From Peristeroidobacter soli (GTDB taxonomy: Bacteria > Pseudomonadota > Gammaproteobacteria > Steroidobacterales > Steroidobacteraceae), in the NCBI RefSeq assembly GCF_004138485.1, contig NZ_ML142848.1, positions 434,001 to 498,000 on the forward strand: a stretch of 64,000 nucleotides of DNA, written 5' to 3'. A program made the translations under genes and the position numbers. The notes under the pieces are model-generated. The model had not been told where the DNA came from. It saw only the letters and a program-made list of their open reading frames with translations, and did no database searches. Each line of letters opens with the position of its first letter. Position 1 is the first letter of the stretch. Shown in pieces: positions 7,203 to 15,924 of this stretch.

Positions 7203-8578
7203 CCGACGGAGTTTCTGAAAGGATCGATGGCGAGATCGATCAGGCGCCGGCTGTCGACGACGATCTCGACCTTGGCGGCCATGCCGTAGCGAATCGGCGT
7301 CGCCACGTTATTGATGGTGAAGTGGTCGCTCTGCAGCCCGACCCGCGCCTTGTAGACGATCTGCTTGGTGTCGCGGTTGGGGCTCGAGGCCGGCGAGATA
7401 TGTTCCAGTTCGCCCGTCAGCACACCGTAGCGCTGATACGGAAACGCATTCACTTTGACTCGAACCGGCATGCCGGGCTTCAGGAAGGCCCGGTCGCGTT
7501 CGTTGATCTCGATCTCCAGGACCTTGCGAGCGCCTTTGGGTGCGATCAGGACCACCGGTGTTTTCTCGTCGACCTGCGCGCCAACGTCGGTGAAGGTCAC
7601 GGTGGTAACGACACCGTCCATGGGAGCGCGGATCCGCAGGAAATTATCCTCGTCGATATCCTCGTAGCTGATGCGCGAGGCTGCCTTGGACTTGGCGCGC
7701 GCCAGACGCACATCCGTCTCGGCCTGCTCCTCTTCCTGCGTCACACGCAGCACCATGTTGTCGTACTGGGCCTGAGTCGCGAGCAGGTCTTGGGATTTCT
7801 TTTGCAACTCCTGTTTCTTCTTGTCGTAGTCCTGCATCAACGACACTTCGAACTCGCCCAGCTCGCTTTCCGCCAGCTTGTAGTCGAGGGTCTTTTCGCG
7901 CAGGAAGCCGCGCTTCTCTTCCACTTGATCCCTGGACAGGCCGCCGTTGCCCGACGAATTGAACAAGCGCTCGTGCTGCTCCAACACGCGCTGCGCCTGA
8001 TCGCGCTCGGCGCCGGCCTTGGCGAGCTTGGCGCGAGCCTTCTCCAATTTCAGCTGCTGCTCTTCCGCGAGCTTCTTGACGCTCTCGGCGACGCGCCAGT
8101 CGTTGTCGCGCTCGTCGGCGGCAATCTTCTCCTTGAGTGCCGCGATCTCTTTCTCCATCGCTTTTTTCTTGGTCGGAAACATTTCGTAGCCGCGTTCGGC
8201 GGCCGCGAGATGCACCGATGCCTGCGTCGCTTGCCCCGCCAGCTCGATGGCACTGGGAGAATCGATCCGCGCCACCACGTCGCCCTTCTGGATGGGCATG
8301 CCTTCGGTCACATAGACATTGACCAGCTCGCCCTTGATGGGCAGATACACGCCCTGCTGCTCGAGCTCGGGCTTCACCATGCCCGTGCTTTCCACGACCA
8401 CGTCGGACTTGCCGATGAAAGACCACAGCACGGCCGCGATCAGCAGCCCGAAGAACACCAGGATGGTGCCGCGAATCAGTCGTGACGGCTGATCCGTCAC
8501 GATGGCGACGCCTTCCGGACCGTGCTCCTCGAAGAACCGATTCAGTCCTTTTTTGGATCGGTAGTAGACTGTACCCAT
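7199..8578 (-). CDS. HlyD-family periplasmic adaptor of type I secretion
   Basis: The 459-residue protein has a short cytoplasmic N-terminus, one membrane helix (about 37-55, TILVFFGLLIAAVLWSF), a lipoyl half-motif, a long charged coiled coil (about 110-300), and a C-terminal lipoyl/beta-barrel part with LRIRAPMDGVVTTVTF. It would bridge the C39 ABC exporter and the outer-membrane channel. Its start lies inside the end of the FHA gene (37-nt overlap) and its stop overlaps the ABC start, so translation of the three is coupled. The start sequence MGTVYYRSKKGLNRFF fits a membrane-fusion protein with no signal peptide. Confidence 0.93.
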   Translation of the reverse strand: MGTVYYRSKKGLNRFFEEHGPEGVAIVTDQPSRLIRGTILVFFGLLIAAVLWSFIGKSDVVVESTGMVKPELEQQGVYLPIKGELVNVYVTEGMPIQKGDVVARIDSPSAIELAGQATQASVHLAAAERGYEMFPTKKKAMEKEIAALKEKIAADERDNDWRVAESVKKLAEEQQLKLEKARAKLAKAGAERDQAQRVLEQHERLFNSSGNGGLSRDQVEEKRGFLREKTLDYKLAESELGEFEVSLMQDYDKKKQELQKKSQDLLATQAQYDNMVLRVTQEEEQAETDVRLARAKSKAASRISYEDIDEDNFLRIRAPMDGVVTTVTFTDVGAQVDEKTPVVLIAPKGARKVLEIEINERDRAFLKPGMPVRVKVNAFPYQRYGVLTGELEHISPASSPNRDTKQIVYKARVGLQSDHFTINNVATPIRYGMAAKVEIVVDSRRLIDLAIDPFRNSVG

Positions 8579-11088
8579 AATGATTGCTCCGAGATTTCGG
8601 GCAGCAGCTCCAGTTTGGCGTGCAGGAGCACCGGCTCCAGCACGATGTTCAGATCCTGCAGCCAGCGTCGCTGACGCTGGACTTCATCGACGACATCCTG
8701 CTGCAGCGATTGCCATTCGGGCGGCGGCGTCACTTGCAGGAGTTGATAAGTTCGAGCACCGCTGCTGATCTCGCGATACGCGCTGGAAAGACGTTTCGCC
8801 TGGCCCGAGAACCGCGGCGACACGCGCTCCTCCACTCGAATCACGCCCGGAATGCCGCCGGCACTTTGATATTCGCTCCAGTAAGCGCGCACGCGGGCAA
8901 GCGATTGATCCATTCGCGGCAACACCTTCTCCTTGTGAGCGACGAAGTCCGGCTCGAGCGTCTTGATCAAATGCCCGTCTTCGTCCGGACGCAGCGACGA
9001 CCACACCACCAGCAGACGATCCCAGTACTCATCCTTGCCCTTGGTCATCAGCAAGGCGTCGTAGTCGGCACCGACCTTCTCGTAGCGCGCGATCTGGCGG
9101 GTCGCCACTTCACCCCAAGGGGCGTCTGTCACGGACTGCAGGATCGCGATCGCCTCGTCGTGATTGCCCGTACGCCAGGCTTCGGCCGCCTTCGCATGTT
9201 TGGCGATGACGTCGGGCGGAGGCAGCGCGCTCGCCAGCCAGGTACCGATGTAGTCGGTGAAGATGGGGGTCTGGAACTTCGACGTTTCCTTCAACTCAGC
9301 CAGCTGCAACAGCTCCTTGCGCTGAACCAGCTGCTTGAGCGTGTCATAGCGCGCCAGATCGTCACGCAGGGCATCGATGCCGGAGACGCGGGGATAGTTG
9401 GACGTGAATTCGCTGAGCAGCTTGTCGATGCTCTGTCGTTCATCGCGCTTCAGCGCCGACTGAATCGACGTCTTCAATTCATCGATGGCCTTCACGTAGA
9501 GTGAGTTGTCACCGCGCAAGGTGGTGAGACTGCTGAAGATCCGCGCGTGGATGGGCTCGAACTGCGGGATCTGAGTGACGATCTGGTCCATGATCTGCTG
9601 GCGGCGGAAACTATCGCTGCTCCATTCATCCACCAGGGCGCGGATCGGCGCTTCATCCCGGAACAGAACGATCGGGCCGGATGTGCCGCCGCGCTCCGCC
9701 ATGTGCGCTTCCAGTTTTCCCGCCCACGCGAGGGTGTCGATCATCTGCAGCCCGCGGGGAATGAAGGGATGTGCCTCGCGCTGAGTCTCCAGATATCGAG
9801 CGGCCTCGGGATAGCGGTCGTGATCGATGTGATCCATCCAGGTGGGCACGATGGCCCGGGTCAGGGCCTCTTCGCCCCAGGTGCTTGCTTCGGCGTCGTT
9901 CGGATGGTGTTCGAGATAGCGATTGGCGGCGATCGCACTCTCGCTGTATTGCCCCTCGTCGAGCAGCTCTTTGATCTGATGACGATCCTGGCCCACCAGG
10001 TACGTGATCGCAATAGCCATCACGATCACACCGAGCAACGCGGCCGCGCCCCACATGAAGCGTCGATCGACGGTGCCGCCACCTAGTGCACGCCACACCT
10101 GCCCGACAGTCGCTCCGAGCTTGCGCAGCCCCTTGGGCGGCTCTTTGAGTTGCAGCGTCTCCATCGTCGCGGCGTGGGCGCCGGCGTTGGAGCCTTGCAC
10201 CACTTCGTCGTCCGAGCAGAACACATTGATGAATGAGTCCGCCGAGCTGACGAAGCGCGTGCGATTCGCGCCACCGCGCGACTCGACTGCAGCGGGTTGC
10301 TCCACTATCTCGGGCTGCGTTGCGGGTCTCGATTGCGGTTCCACCTTCGGCTGCTGTGTGGCGCGAGACGGCGGCGCCTGATCCGACCGACCGAACACCG
10401 TCGCGGCAAACTGCGTTGGCTCATGCAGGCTCTCGATGCGCACCCGGTACGAGAACGTCGGGTCGCCGAAAGCAACGACGTCTCCATCGGCCAACGGCCT
10501 CGATCGTTCGTCCAACCTCGCGCCCGAAACAAACGTCCCGTTGGAACTCTCCAGGTCTTCAACATTGACCCGGCCCCCCTTGAGCGCGATCACCGCGTGG
10601 CGACGCGACAGCTTGCGCCATGCACTCGACAGCCGCTCCCGGTATTGATCGAAGCCCGCCTCGTTGCGCGAGATCAGAAACGGAAAGTTCTGGATCGCGA
10701 TGGTCTCCAGACCATTCGTCGGATCTTCCGGCACCAAGGTGACGCGCATCGCCGGGCTCTTGTTCGCAGTCGGCTCGTTGGCTTGCCGGATCTCTACTCG
10801 AAATTCGACAGCGCCACCCAGAGTGATGTGATCGTTGTTGTTCAGCAGAGCGATGTTGTTCTTCAGCTCGCGCTCATTGATGCGAGTGCCGTTGAGGCTA
10901 CCCAGATCGGCGATGAAGAACTTGCCGTCCTCCTGAAACACGCGGGCATGACGCCGCGACAGGCTGGAAGCCTCGACGCCGAGTCTGGATGCGAACGGCT
11001 CCTCGTTGCGGCCGATGGCCAACAGATCGTCGACGATGCTGATATCGCCAAGGTCCGGATGAGAGACGGGCTTCAGAATGGCTTTCAT
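8542..11088 (-). CDS. Membrane protein with two FHA domains and a helical periplasmic region
   Basis: ATG 11088 opens directly on an FHA domain, so I prefer it over a longer reading. FHA 1 (about 5-95) has IGR, SSLSRRHARVF and LGSLNGTRIN. FHA 2 (about 125-230) has ISRNEAG, LSRRHAVI and ESSNGTFVSG. Both keep the Arg, Ser and Asn-Gly residues that bind phosphothreonine. After a Pro/Gln-rich linker comes one membrane helix (FMWGAAALLGVIVMAIAIT) and about 450 helical residues, TPR-like in appearance. It lies 14 nt behind the TolC-type gene and overlaps hlyD. FHA proteins read Thr phosphorylation, and a Ser/Thr kinase is encoded divergently. FHA-kinase pairs are known in type VI secretion; here one sits in a type I exporter operon. 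Confidence 0.88.
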   Translation of the reverse strand: MKAILKPVSHPDLGDISIVDDLLAIGRNEEPFASRLGVEASSLSRRHARVFQEDGKFFIADLGSLNGTRINERELKNNIALLNNNDHITLGGAVEFRVEIRQANEPTANKSPAMRVTLVPEDPTNGLETIAIQNFPFLISRNEAGFDQYRERLSSAWRKLSRRHAVIALKGGRVNVEDLESSNGTFVSGARLDERSRPLADGDVVAFGDPTFSYRVRIESLHEPTQFAATVFGRSDQAPPSRATQQPKVEPQSRPATQPEIVEQPAAVESRGGANRTRFVSSADSFINVFCSDDEVVQGSNAGAHAATMETLQLKEPPKGLRKLGATVGQVWRALGGGTVDRRFMWGAAALLGVIVMAIAITYLVGQDRHQIKELLDEGQYSESAIAANRYLEHHPNDAEASTWGEEALTRAIVPTWMDHIDHDRYPEAARYLETQREAHPFIPRGLQMIDTLAWAGKLEAHMAERGGTSGPIVLFRDEAPIRALVDEWSSDSFRRQQIMDQIVTQIPQFEPIHARIFSSLTTLRGDNSLYVKAIDELKTSIQSALKRDERQSIDKLLSEFTSNYPRVSGIDALRDDLARYDTLKQLVQRKELLQLAELKETSKFQTPIFTDYIGTWLASALPPPDVIAKHAKAAEAWRTGNHDEAIAILQSVTDAPWGEVATRQIARYEKVGADYDALLMTKGKDEYWDRLLVVWSSLRPDEDGHLIKTLEPDFVAHKEKVLPRMDQSLARVRAYWSEYQSAGGIPGVIRVEERVSPRFSGQAKRLSSAYREISSGARTYQLLQVTPPPEWQSLQQDVVDEVQRQRRWLQDLNIVLEPVLLHAKLELLPEISEQSLWVQSTTDPKKD

Positions 11089-11102
11089 AGAAAAAACAGC
11101 GC

Positions 11103-12563
11103 TCACTTCACCGTCTTGGAGTCGGCGACTTCCCGCATGCCCGGCCGCTCGGCCTCCCAACCTCCGCCCAGCGCCTTGTAGAGCGTCACGGTGTCGGTGA
11201 GCAGTTGCTCATAGGTCGAGAGAATCTGCTGCTGAGCGCCGAGCAGACTGCGCTCGGTGTCGAACACTTCCAGCTGCGACACCAGCCCTTCCCGCAAACG
11301 GGCATCCTGGACATTGCGAACGACCTGCAGATCGGCGACCTGCGCTTCGAGCTGCTTGATCTGCTCGCGCCGGGAATTCAGATTGACCATCGCAATCTCC
11401 ACTTCCTCGTACGCGCCCAGGACCGTCTTTCGATATTCCTCGCGCGAGATCGCCAGATCCGCCTCGTTGAGCTTCACATCCATCTTCAGATCGCGATCGA
11501 ACAATCCGGCCCATGATGCCGCCAATCCAAAGGTCCAGGTATTGATCACTGTCGCGGTGAAGCTCTGCCCCGTCTTCGCCGCGCCGGTCAGAGAGAACGT
11601 CGGCAGCCGCGCCAACCTCGCCTTGCCGACCAGATGATGGGCTGCCAGCACGTCGTACTCGGCCTTCAGCACATCGGGACGCCGCGACAGGACGTCGGCG
11701 GGCAATACCTCCGGCACTTCGAGGATGCGCACGCTGTCTCTCAAGTTGCCGACAGGCACGGACAGCTCACCCGCCGGCACACCGACCAGCGTCGCGAGCT
11801 TCAGCTCAGCTTCGGCGCGCCCCCGTTGCAAGTCGAGCAACTGGGTCTGCAGGTTCGCGACCTCCGCCTTCTGCGACCGGATCTTGGTTTCCGGCACCAT
11901 GCCTTCCTTGTGCTGGGCGTAATAGATATCCAGCAACTCTTCGGCCTGCTTCTTCGAATCCAGTTGCTGAACGACCTGTTCGTCGAACTGACGGATCTGG
12001 AAGTAACGTTCCGCGACGCTCGCGATGAGTGTGAGCTGCGCCGCCCGCCAGTCCATTTCGGTGGCCTGATAGCGCGCATCGGCCACCTGCATCTCCTTGC
12101 GAATCTTGCCCCAGAGGTCCAGCTCCCAGGTCAGCGCGGCACCGAGCGATTCGGTCTCGCGCGTGGTCTTGACCGCTGCGTTGTTACTTTTGCCACGAGC
12201 GATCGCATCCGCCGGCGCCAGCGCCACTTTCGGAGTGGCGCTGAGCCTGTCCTTACCGAGCTGTACGCCCGCCTTGTCCAGGCGCAGCGCCGCGATCCGC
12301 ATGTCGAGGCCTTGATCGATGGCCCGCTGAATGAGCTGGATCAGATAAGGATCGCCGAAGCCGTGCCACCAATCGGGCAGAATGACTTCGGAAGCGGTGA
12401 GCTCGCGGCCTTCGAGCTGCGACCATTGTGGTTTGTCGGGAACCTCGGGGCGCTTGTAGTCGGGACCCTGGAGGGTGCTGCAACCCGCGACCAGTATCGT
12501 GATCGCTGCAAGCGTCAGCGCTCGAATCCTTTCGACGCGATTGAGCGGCCCTGGATGGTTCAC
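11103..12563 (-). CDS. Outer-membrane efflux lipoprotein, TolC/NodT family
   Basis: From GTG 12563 the product has a signal peptide and lipobox (ILVAGCS), then PDYKRPEVP, typical of NodT/OprM-like channels, and two long helical repeats (QLTLIASVAERYFQIRQ; SRRPDVLKAEYDVLAAHHLVGKARLARLPTFSLTG). It is about 486 residues, normal for the family. I chose GTG 12563 because a GGGAGA ribosome site lies before it and because upstream ATG codons would bury the signal peptide. It heads the exporter operon: channel, FHA protein, HlyD, ABC. It likely completes the export path through the outer membrane. Confidence 0.92.
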   Translation of the reverse strand: MNHPGPLNRVERIRALTLAAITILVAGCSTLQGPDYKRPEVPDKPQWSQLEGRELTASEVILPDWWHGFGDPYLIQLIQRAIDQGLDMRIAALRLDKAGVQLGKDRLSATPKVALAPADAIARGKSNNAAVKTTRETESLGAALTWELDLWGKIRKEMQVADARYQATEMDWRAAQLTLIASVAERYFQIRQFDEQVVQQLDSKKQAEELLDIYYAQHKEGMVPETKIRSQKAEVANLQTQLLDLQRGRAEAELKLATLVGVPAGELSVPVGNLRDSVRILEVPEVLPADVLSRRPDVLKAEYDVLAAHHLVGKARLARLPTFSLTGAAKTGQSFTATVINTWTFGLAASWAGLFDRDLKMDVKLNEADLAISREEYRKTVLGAYEEVEIAMVNLNSRREQIKQLEAQVADLQVVRNVQDARLREGLVSQLEVFDTERSLLGAQQQILSTYEQLLTDTVTLYKALGGGWEAERPGMREVADSKTVK

Positions 12564-12686
12564 TGGGTTCTCCCACGACCGAATCCATTCGGTTCGTCGT
12601 CGATGTGAGATGCAATGAGCAGGGAGCATAGCAGCCTCGCCGCCCGCCACCACTGTTCGTTCGATCTATTTGGCTCGGCCAGAAGT

Positions 12687-12701
12687 GTGTCAGTGAGACA
12701 C
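12687..12701. promoter_or_regulatory. Inverted repeat between exporter operon and kinase gene
   Basis: GTGTC-N5-GACAC is a 5-bp inverted repeat in the 188-bp gap between the divergent TolC-type and kinase genes. It could be an operator serving both, but the arms are short and chance is possible. Confidence 0.3.
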
Positions 12702-12739
12702 GCACGAATGTTTCATCGCGTCGCACGATTTATCTGAGC

Positions 12740-12745
12740 TACACT
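12740..12745 (+). promoter_or_regulatory. Possible -10 element of a leaderless kinase transcript
   Basis: TACACT lies 6 nt before ATG 12752, and no ribosome site is present in between (GGCCCC only). This spacing would put the transcript start at or near the A of the ATG. No good -35 box is seen. Confidence 0.3.
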
Positions 12746-12751
12746 GGCCCC

Positions 12752-14449
12752 ATGCACGAGCTGAGCAATGAACTCGGACGCTTCATCAGCGGCGCAATCG
12801 ATCTGGATCAGTTGCGCGCCGTGTTTCGTGGCTATCTCAATCAGCATCCGCAAGAGCGGGAATCGATCTCACGCTGGTTGCGAAACACCGTCGAGGAAGG
12901 CCGGCTGTCGGCGACCGTCTGGCTCACCTTGAGAGATCTGTTCGATCCGCCGGCGGCGACGCTGGAATCACCGCGCAGTGCAATGCAATCGAAGGCGACC
13001 GTGCTCGCCCGCGGCCAGGCGCAGCCGCCGCTGTTCGAACCCGATCCGGAAGTGGCGTGCGAAACGCTGGTTCCGAACATGGTCGTGAAAGAACGATTCC
13101 TGCTGGTGGAGCGCCTGGGTCGCGGCGGCATGGGACAAGTGTTCAAGGCACTCGACCGGCGCCGCCAGGAAGCGCACGACCGGCAGCCCTACATCGCGCT
13201 GAAAGTATTGAATCGGGAAGTCAGCGCACATCCCGAGTCGTTTATGGCGTTGCAGCGCGAGGCTCGTCGCGCCAGCACCCTTGCCCATCCGAATGTGGTC
13301 ACGGTTTATGACTTCGACCGCGACGGCTCACGTATCTATATGACGATGGAATATCTGGAGGGCCAGGGCCTCGATGAGTTCATCGACGCGCGCTGTAGCG
13401 ACGGGCTGCCGCTCGCCGAGGTCTTGCCGATCATTCGCGGGGTGGCGATGGCGCTGGAGTACGGCCATCAGAAACGCATCGTCCATTGCGATCTCAAGCC
13501 CGGCAACATCTTCGTCTGCAACGACGGCACGGTGAAGGTGCTCGACTTCGGCATCGCCCGATTGATCCAATCCACCGATACCCGTAGCGATCAGACCCTT
13601 TTCGATCCGGCGTTGGTGCTGCATGGACTGACTCCAGCTTATGCGTCGTTGGAGATGTGGAAACAGGCCGCGCCCGATCCGCGCGACGACATTTACGCGC
13701 TGGCGTGCGTCACCTACGAATTGCTGAGCGGACGCCACCCTTTCGACCGGCAATCCGCCAAGATCGTCAATGAGCGCAAGCTGACGCCGAAGCGCATCCC
13801 ATCGCTCACGCGCGATCAATGGGAGGGCTTGAAACAGGGGCTGGCGCTGAACCGCGAAGATCGAACCCCCAGTGTCGGTGCTTTTCTCGGGGCATTCACG
13901 CCGCAGAGTCGCTTGAAGAAATATGCCCTGCCCGGAGCAGTCGCTGGATTGCTGGTCGCCGTGGGCGCGGTGGCAGTGGGCGCGCGTTACTATCGAGTGG
14001 CAGTGGAAGATTCAACGATGGAAGTCCTGCAATGTGCGCAGATTCCCAAGCCTGCGATCACGAATGCTCAGCAGCCGAGGCCAGCACTGACCGCCGAGCA
14101 GCAGCAGGAGATCGATGACCATATCGCGCTGGCCCGGGATTATATGCTCGACGCGACGCCGGCCACGCGCGTCGAGGATCTCAAATACATTCTCAGTGAC
14201 GGGCCGAACAGCGTGACGGACATTCTGACCGCGGTCCTCAAGATGGATCCGTCACAGCGGGACGCCCTGCAATTGCAAACGGATGTGGCAAACGTCTACG
14301 CAGAACGGGCACGCTCTCTGGCAAACGAGCGCCGCGTGACCGAGGCGCTCGACTTGATCCGCTATGGCCGGCAGGTACTGCCGTCGAGCCAGGAGTTGCT
14401 CCGGCTCGAACAGAGCTTCTGCCGGATGGATGCGCTAGCCCATAACTAG
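12752..14449 (+). CDS. Membrane-anchored Ser/Thr protein kinase (PknB-like)
   Basis: The 565-residue protein has an unrecognised N-terminal helical part (1-110), then a complete Hanks-type kinase: glycine loop GRGGMG (123-128), Lys151, Glu170, catalytic loop HCDLKPGN with Asp247, and DFG at 265-267. One membrane helix follows (391-412), then about 150 residues with PITNAQQPRPALTAEQQQEI and a helical region, probably periplasmic. It is divergent from the exporter operon whose FHA protein could bind its phosphorylated targets. Its end overlaps the convergent barrel gene by 4 nt. The start lacks a ribosome site and the message may be leaderless. Confidence 0.93.
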   Translation: MHELSNELGRFISGAIDLDQLRAVFRGYLNQHPQERESISRWLRNTVEEGRLSATVWLTLRDLFDPPAATLESPRSAMQSKATVLARGQAQPPLFEPDPEVACETLVPNMVVKERFLLVERLGRGGMGQVFKALDRRRQEAHDRQPYIALKVLNREVSAHPESFMALQREARRASTLAHPNVVTVYDFDRDGSRIYMTMEYLEGQGLDEFIDARCSDGLPLAEVLPIIRGVAMALEYGHQKRIVHCDLKPGNIFVCNDGTVKVLDFGIARLIQSTDTRSDQTLFDPALVLHGLTPAYASLEMWKQAAPDPRDDIYALACVTYELLSGRHPFDRQSAKIVNERKLTPKRIPSLTRDQWEGLKQGLALNREDRTPSVGAFLGAFTPQSRLKKYALPGAVAGLLVAVGAVAVGARYYRVAVEDSTMEVLQCAQIPKPAITNAQQPRPALTAEQQQEIDDHIALARDYMLDATPATRVEDLKYILSDGPNSVTDILTAVLKMDPSQRDALQLQTDVANVYAERARSLANERRVTEALDLIRYGRQVLPSSQELLRLEQSFCRMDALAHN

Positions 14450-15894
14450 AACTGTCCGCGCAGACCGGCGGCAATCGAATTGCCGCTGACGTTCGACGTT
14501 CCCAGCAACGCCTCATACACCAGGTAAGCCTGCAGACGCCGCGGGAACACCGCTGACAGTCCGATGCTGGCAACGCCGAAATCCGCGTCGACCTGGTCGG
14601 TCAGCATGCTGAAGCACGAGATGCTGCAGGAAAAGTTCTTCGGGTCCGACGCACCCAGTGCCAACGAATCCTCGAGTACGTACTTGGCTCGAATCGTACG
14701 CGCACTGTCCTCGAACTCGTGGTGCCACTCGGCCCGCAGGCTCGGCACCAGGACACCGAAGTCGCGACTGATGGGCCGGGACAGAGCAAGGCCGACGATG
14801 GACCGCGTCGACTTGATGGTCTGGTCGTCGTAGCGCAAAGCCAGGCCGCCGCCGGCTTGATCCGTTTCGCTATAGCCATCGACGTCGACATCGCGATAGC
14901 TGCCGCTCAGCGAAGGCGTGAGATCCCAACCGCCGAGGTGAAAGTCATAACCGACCGTGAGGCCCAGCGCGATGTAGCTACCGTCGGGGCTGCCGGTCAT
15001 CGTCCGCACGGCGCCACAACTCGGGTTACAAGCCGCATTGGCCGAATCGTAGACGACGCGTCGAGAAACATCCGACGACAGCGAGCCATAGGTACCAATG
15101 CCGCTCACCGTCCATCGTTCGCCGAAGTAGCCGCCGAACACCGAGCCGCTGACTCCCTTGACTTCCACGTCGCCGCCACTGACGAACACCGCATGATCGA
15201 AGTCGGCCTTATAGTTGTCGTAGCCGAGGGAGAAGCCGAGAACGCCGGAGCCGAAGTTGTAGTCGGCACCCGTCGTCACACTCACCGAATCGTAGTCAAA
15301 GGCGTCGACGGCGACCGTCTGGTCCTGATCGCCGAAGCCATAACTGCTCTCGACGAACCAGCCCCATTTCTTGCTCTCGGCCGACAGCGCTTGCTCATCG
15401 GACGAGGCGCCTCCGCCGAAGCGCTGCCTGGCGGTGCCCATTCGCAACGCGGTCAATCGACCGCCGATGTTCGAGAACTGCCCCGACGATACTTGAGTGG
15501 ACATGGTGCCTTGTGCGGCAAGCTCCTCGCCGGACACCTGTTGAACGGCCGCCAGCAGCTGACTGCGGTCGCTGTATCCCAGGTTACGACCGGTACCGGC
15601 CGGAATGCCTTGAAAAACGCGAGCCGTCTCCACCATTTCGTTACAACGGGCGAACAGATCCTGCTTGGCGCCTGTCAGTCGCAATCCCCCCTCCGCCGCC
15701 AACGATGTGCACATGCCTTGCACGGCATAGCCCGCCTGCTGCTGCAAGCCGGTCGCGGCACTGCGCGGGTCATTGACGAATAACGAGAGCGCACCGGTTT
15801 GACTCGCTGTCTGTGCCTGCGTGACGGTCGCGCAAGCGCCGGCGGCAGCGATCGCACAGCACGCCATCGTTCTCGTTGCCAGTTTTGTATTCAT
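14446..15894 (-). CDS. Secreted protein with C-terminal autotransporter-type beta-barrel
   Basis: The 482-residue protein has a signal peptide ending TVTQAQ and a small N-terminal part (about 30-180) with two Cys. The rest is alternating beta-strand with many Gly and aromatics (WGWFVESSYGFGDQ, GADYNFGSGVLGFSLGYDNY) and ends in Phe (GLRGQF), the outer-membrane insertion signal. The barrel resembles autotransporter domains, but the passenger is very short, so it may be a plain porin-like barrel. It lies 30 nt behind the caspase-like gene on the same strand and is probably co-transcribed. A link to the peptide exporter is inferred from position only. Confidence 0.8.
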   Translation of the reverse strand: MNTKLATRTMACCAIAAAGACATVTQAQTASQTGALSLFVNDPRSAATGLQQQAGYAVQGMCTSLAAEGGLRLTGAKQDLFARCNEMVETARVFQGIPAGTGRNLGYSDRSQLLAAVQQVSGEELAAQGTMSTQVSSGQFSNIGGRLTALRMGTARQRFGGGASSDEQALSAESKKWGWFVESSYGFGDQDQTVAVDAFDYDSVSVTTGADYNFGSGVLGFSLGYDNYKADFDHAVFVSGGDVEVKGVSGSVFGGYFGERWTVSGIGTYGSLSSDVSRRVVYDSANAACNPSCGAVRTMTGSPDGSYIALGLTVGYDFHLGGWDLTPSLSGSYRDVDVDGYSETDQAGGGLALRYDDQTIKSTRSIVGLALSRPISRDFGVLVPSLRAEWHHEFEDSARTIRAKYVLEDSLALGASDPKNFSCSISCFSMLTDQVDADFGVASIGLSAVFPRRLQAYLVYEALLGTSNVSGNSIAAGLRGQF

Positions 15895-15924
15895 CGTCGG
15901 CGTCTCCCTGGTCTTGTAGGATGG

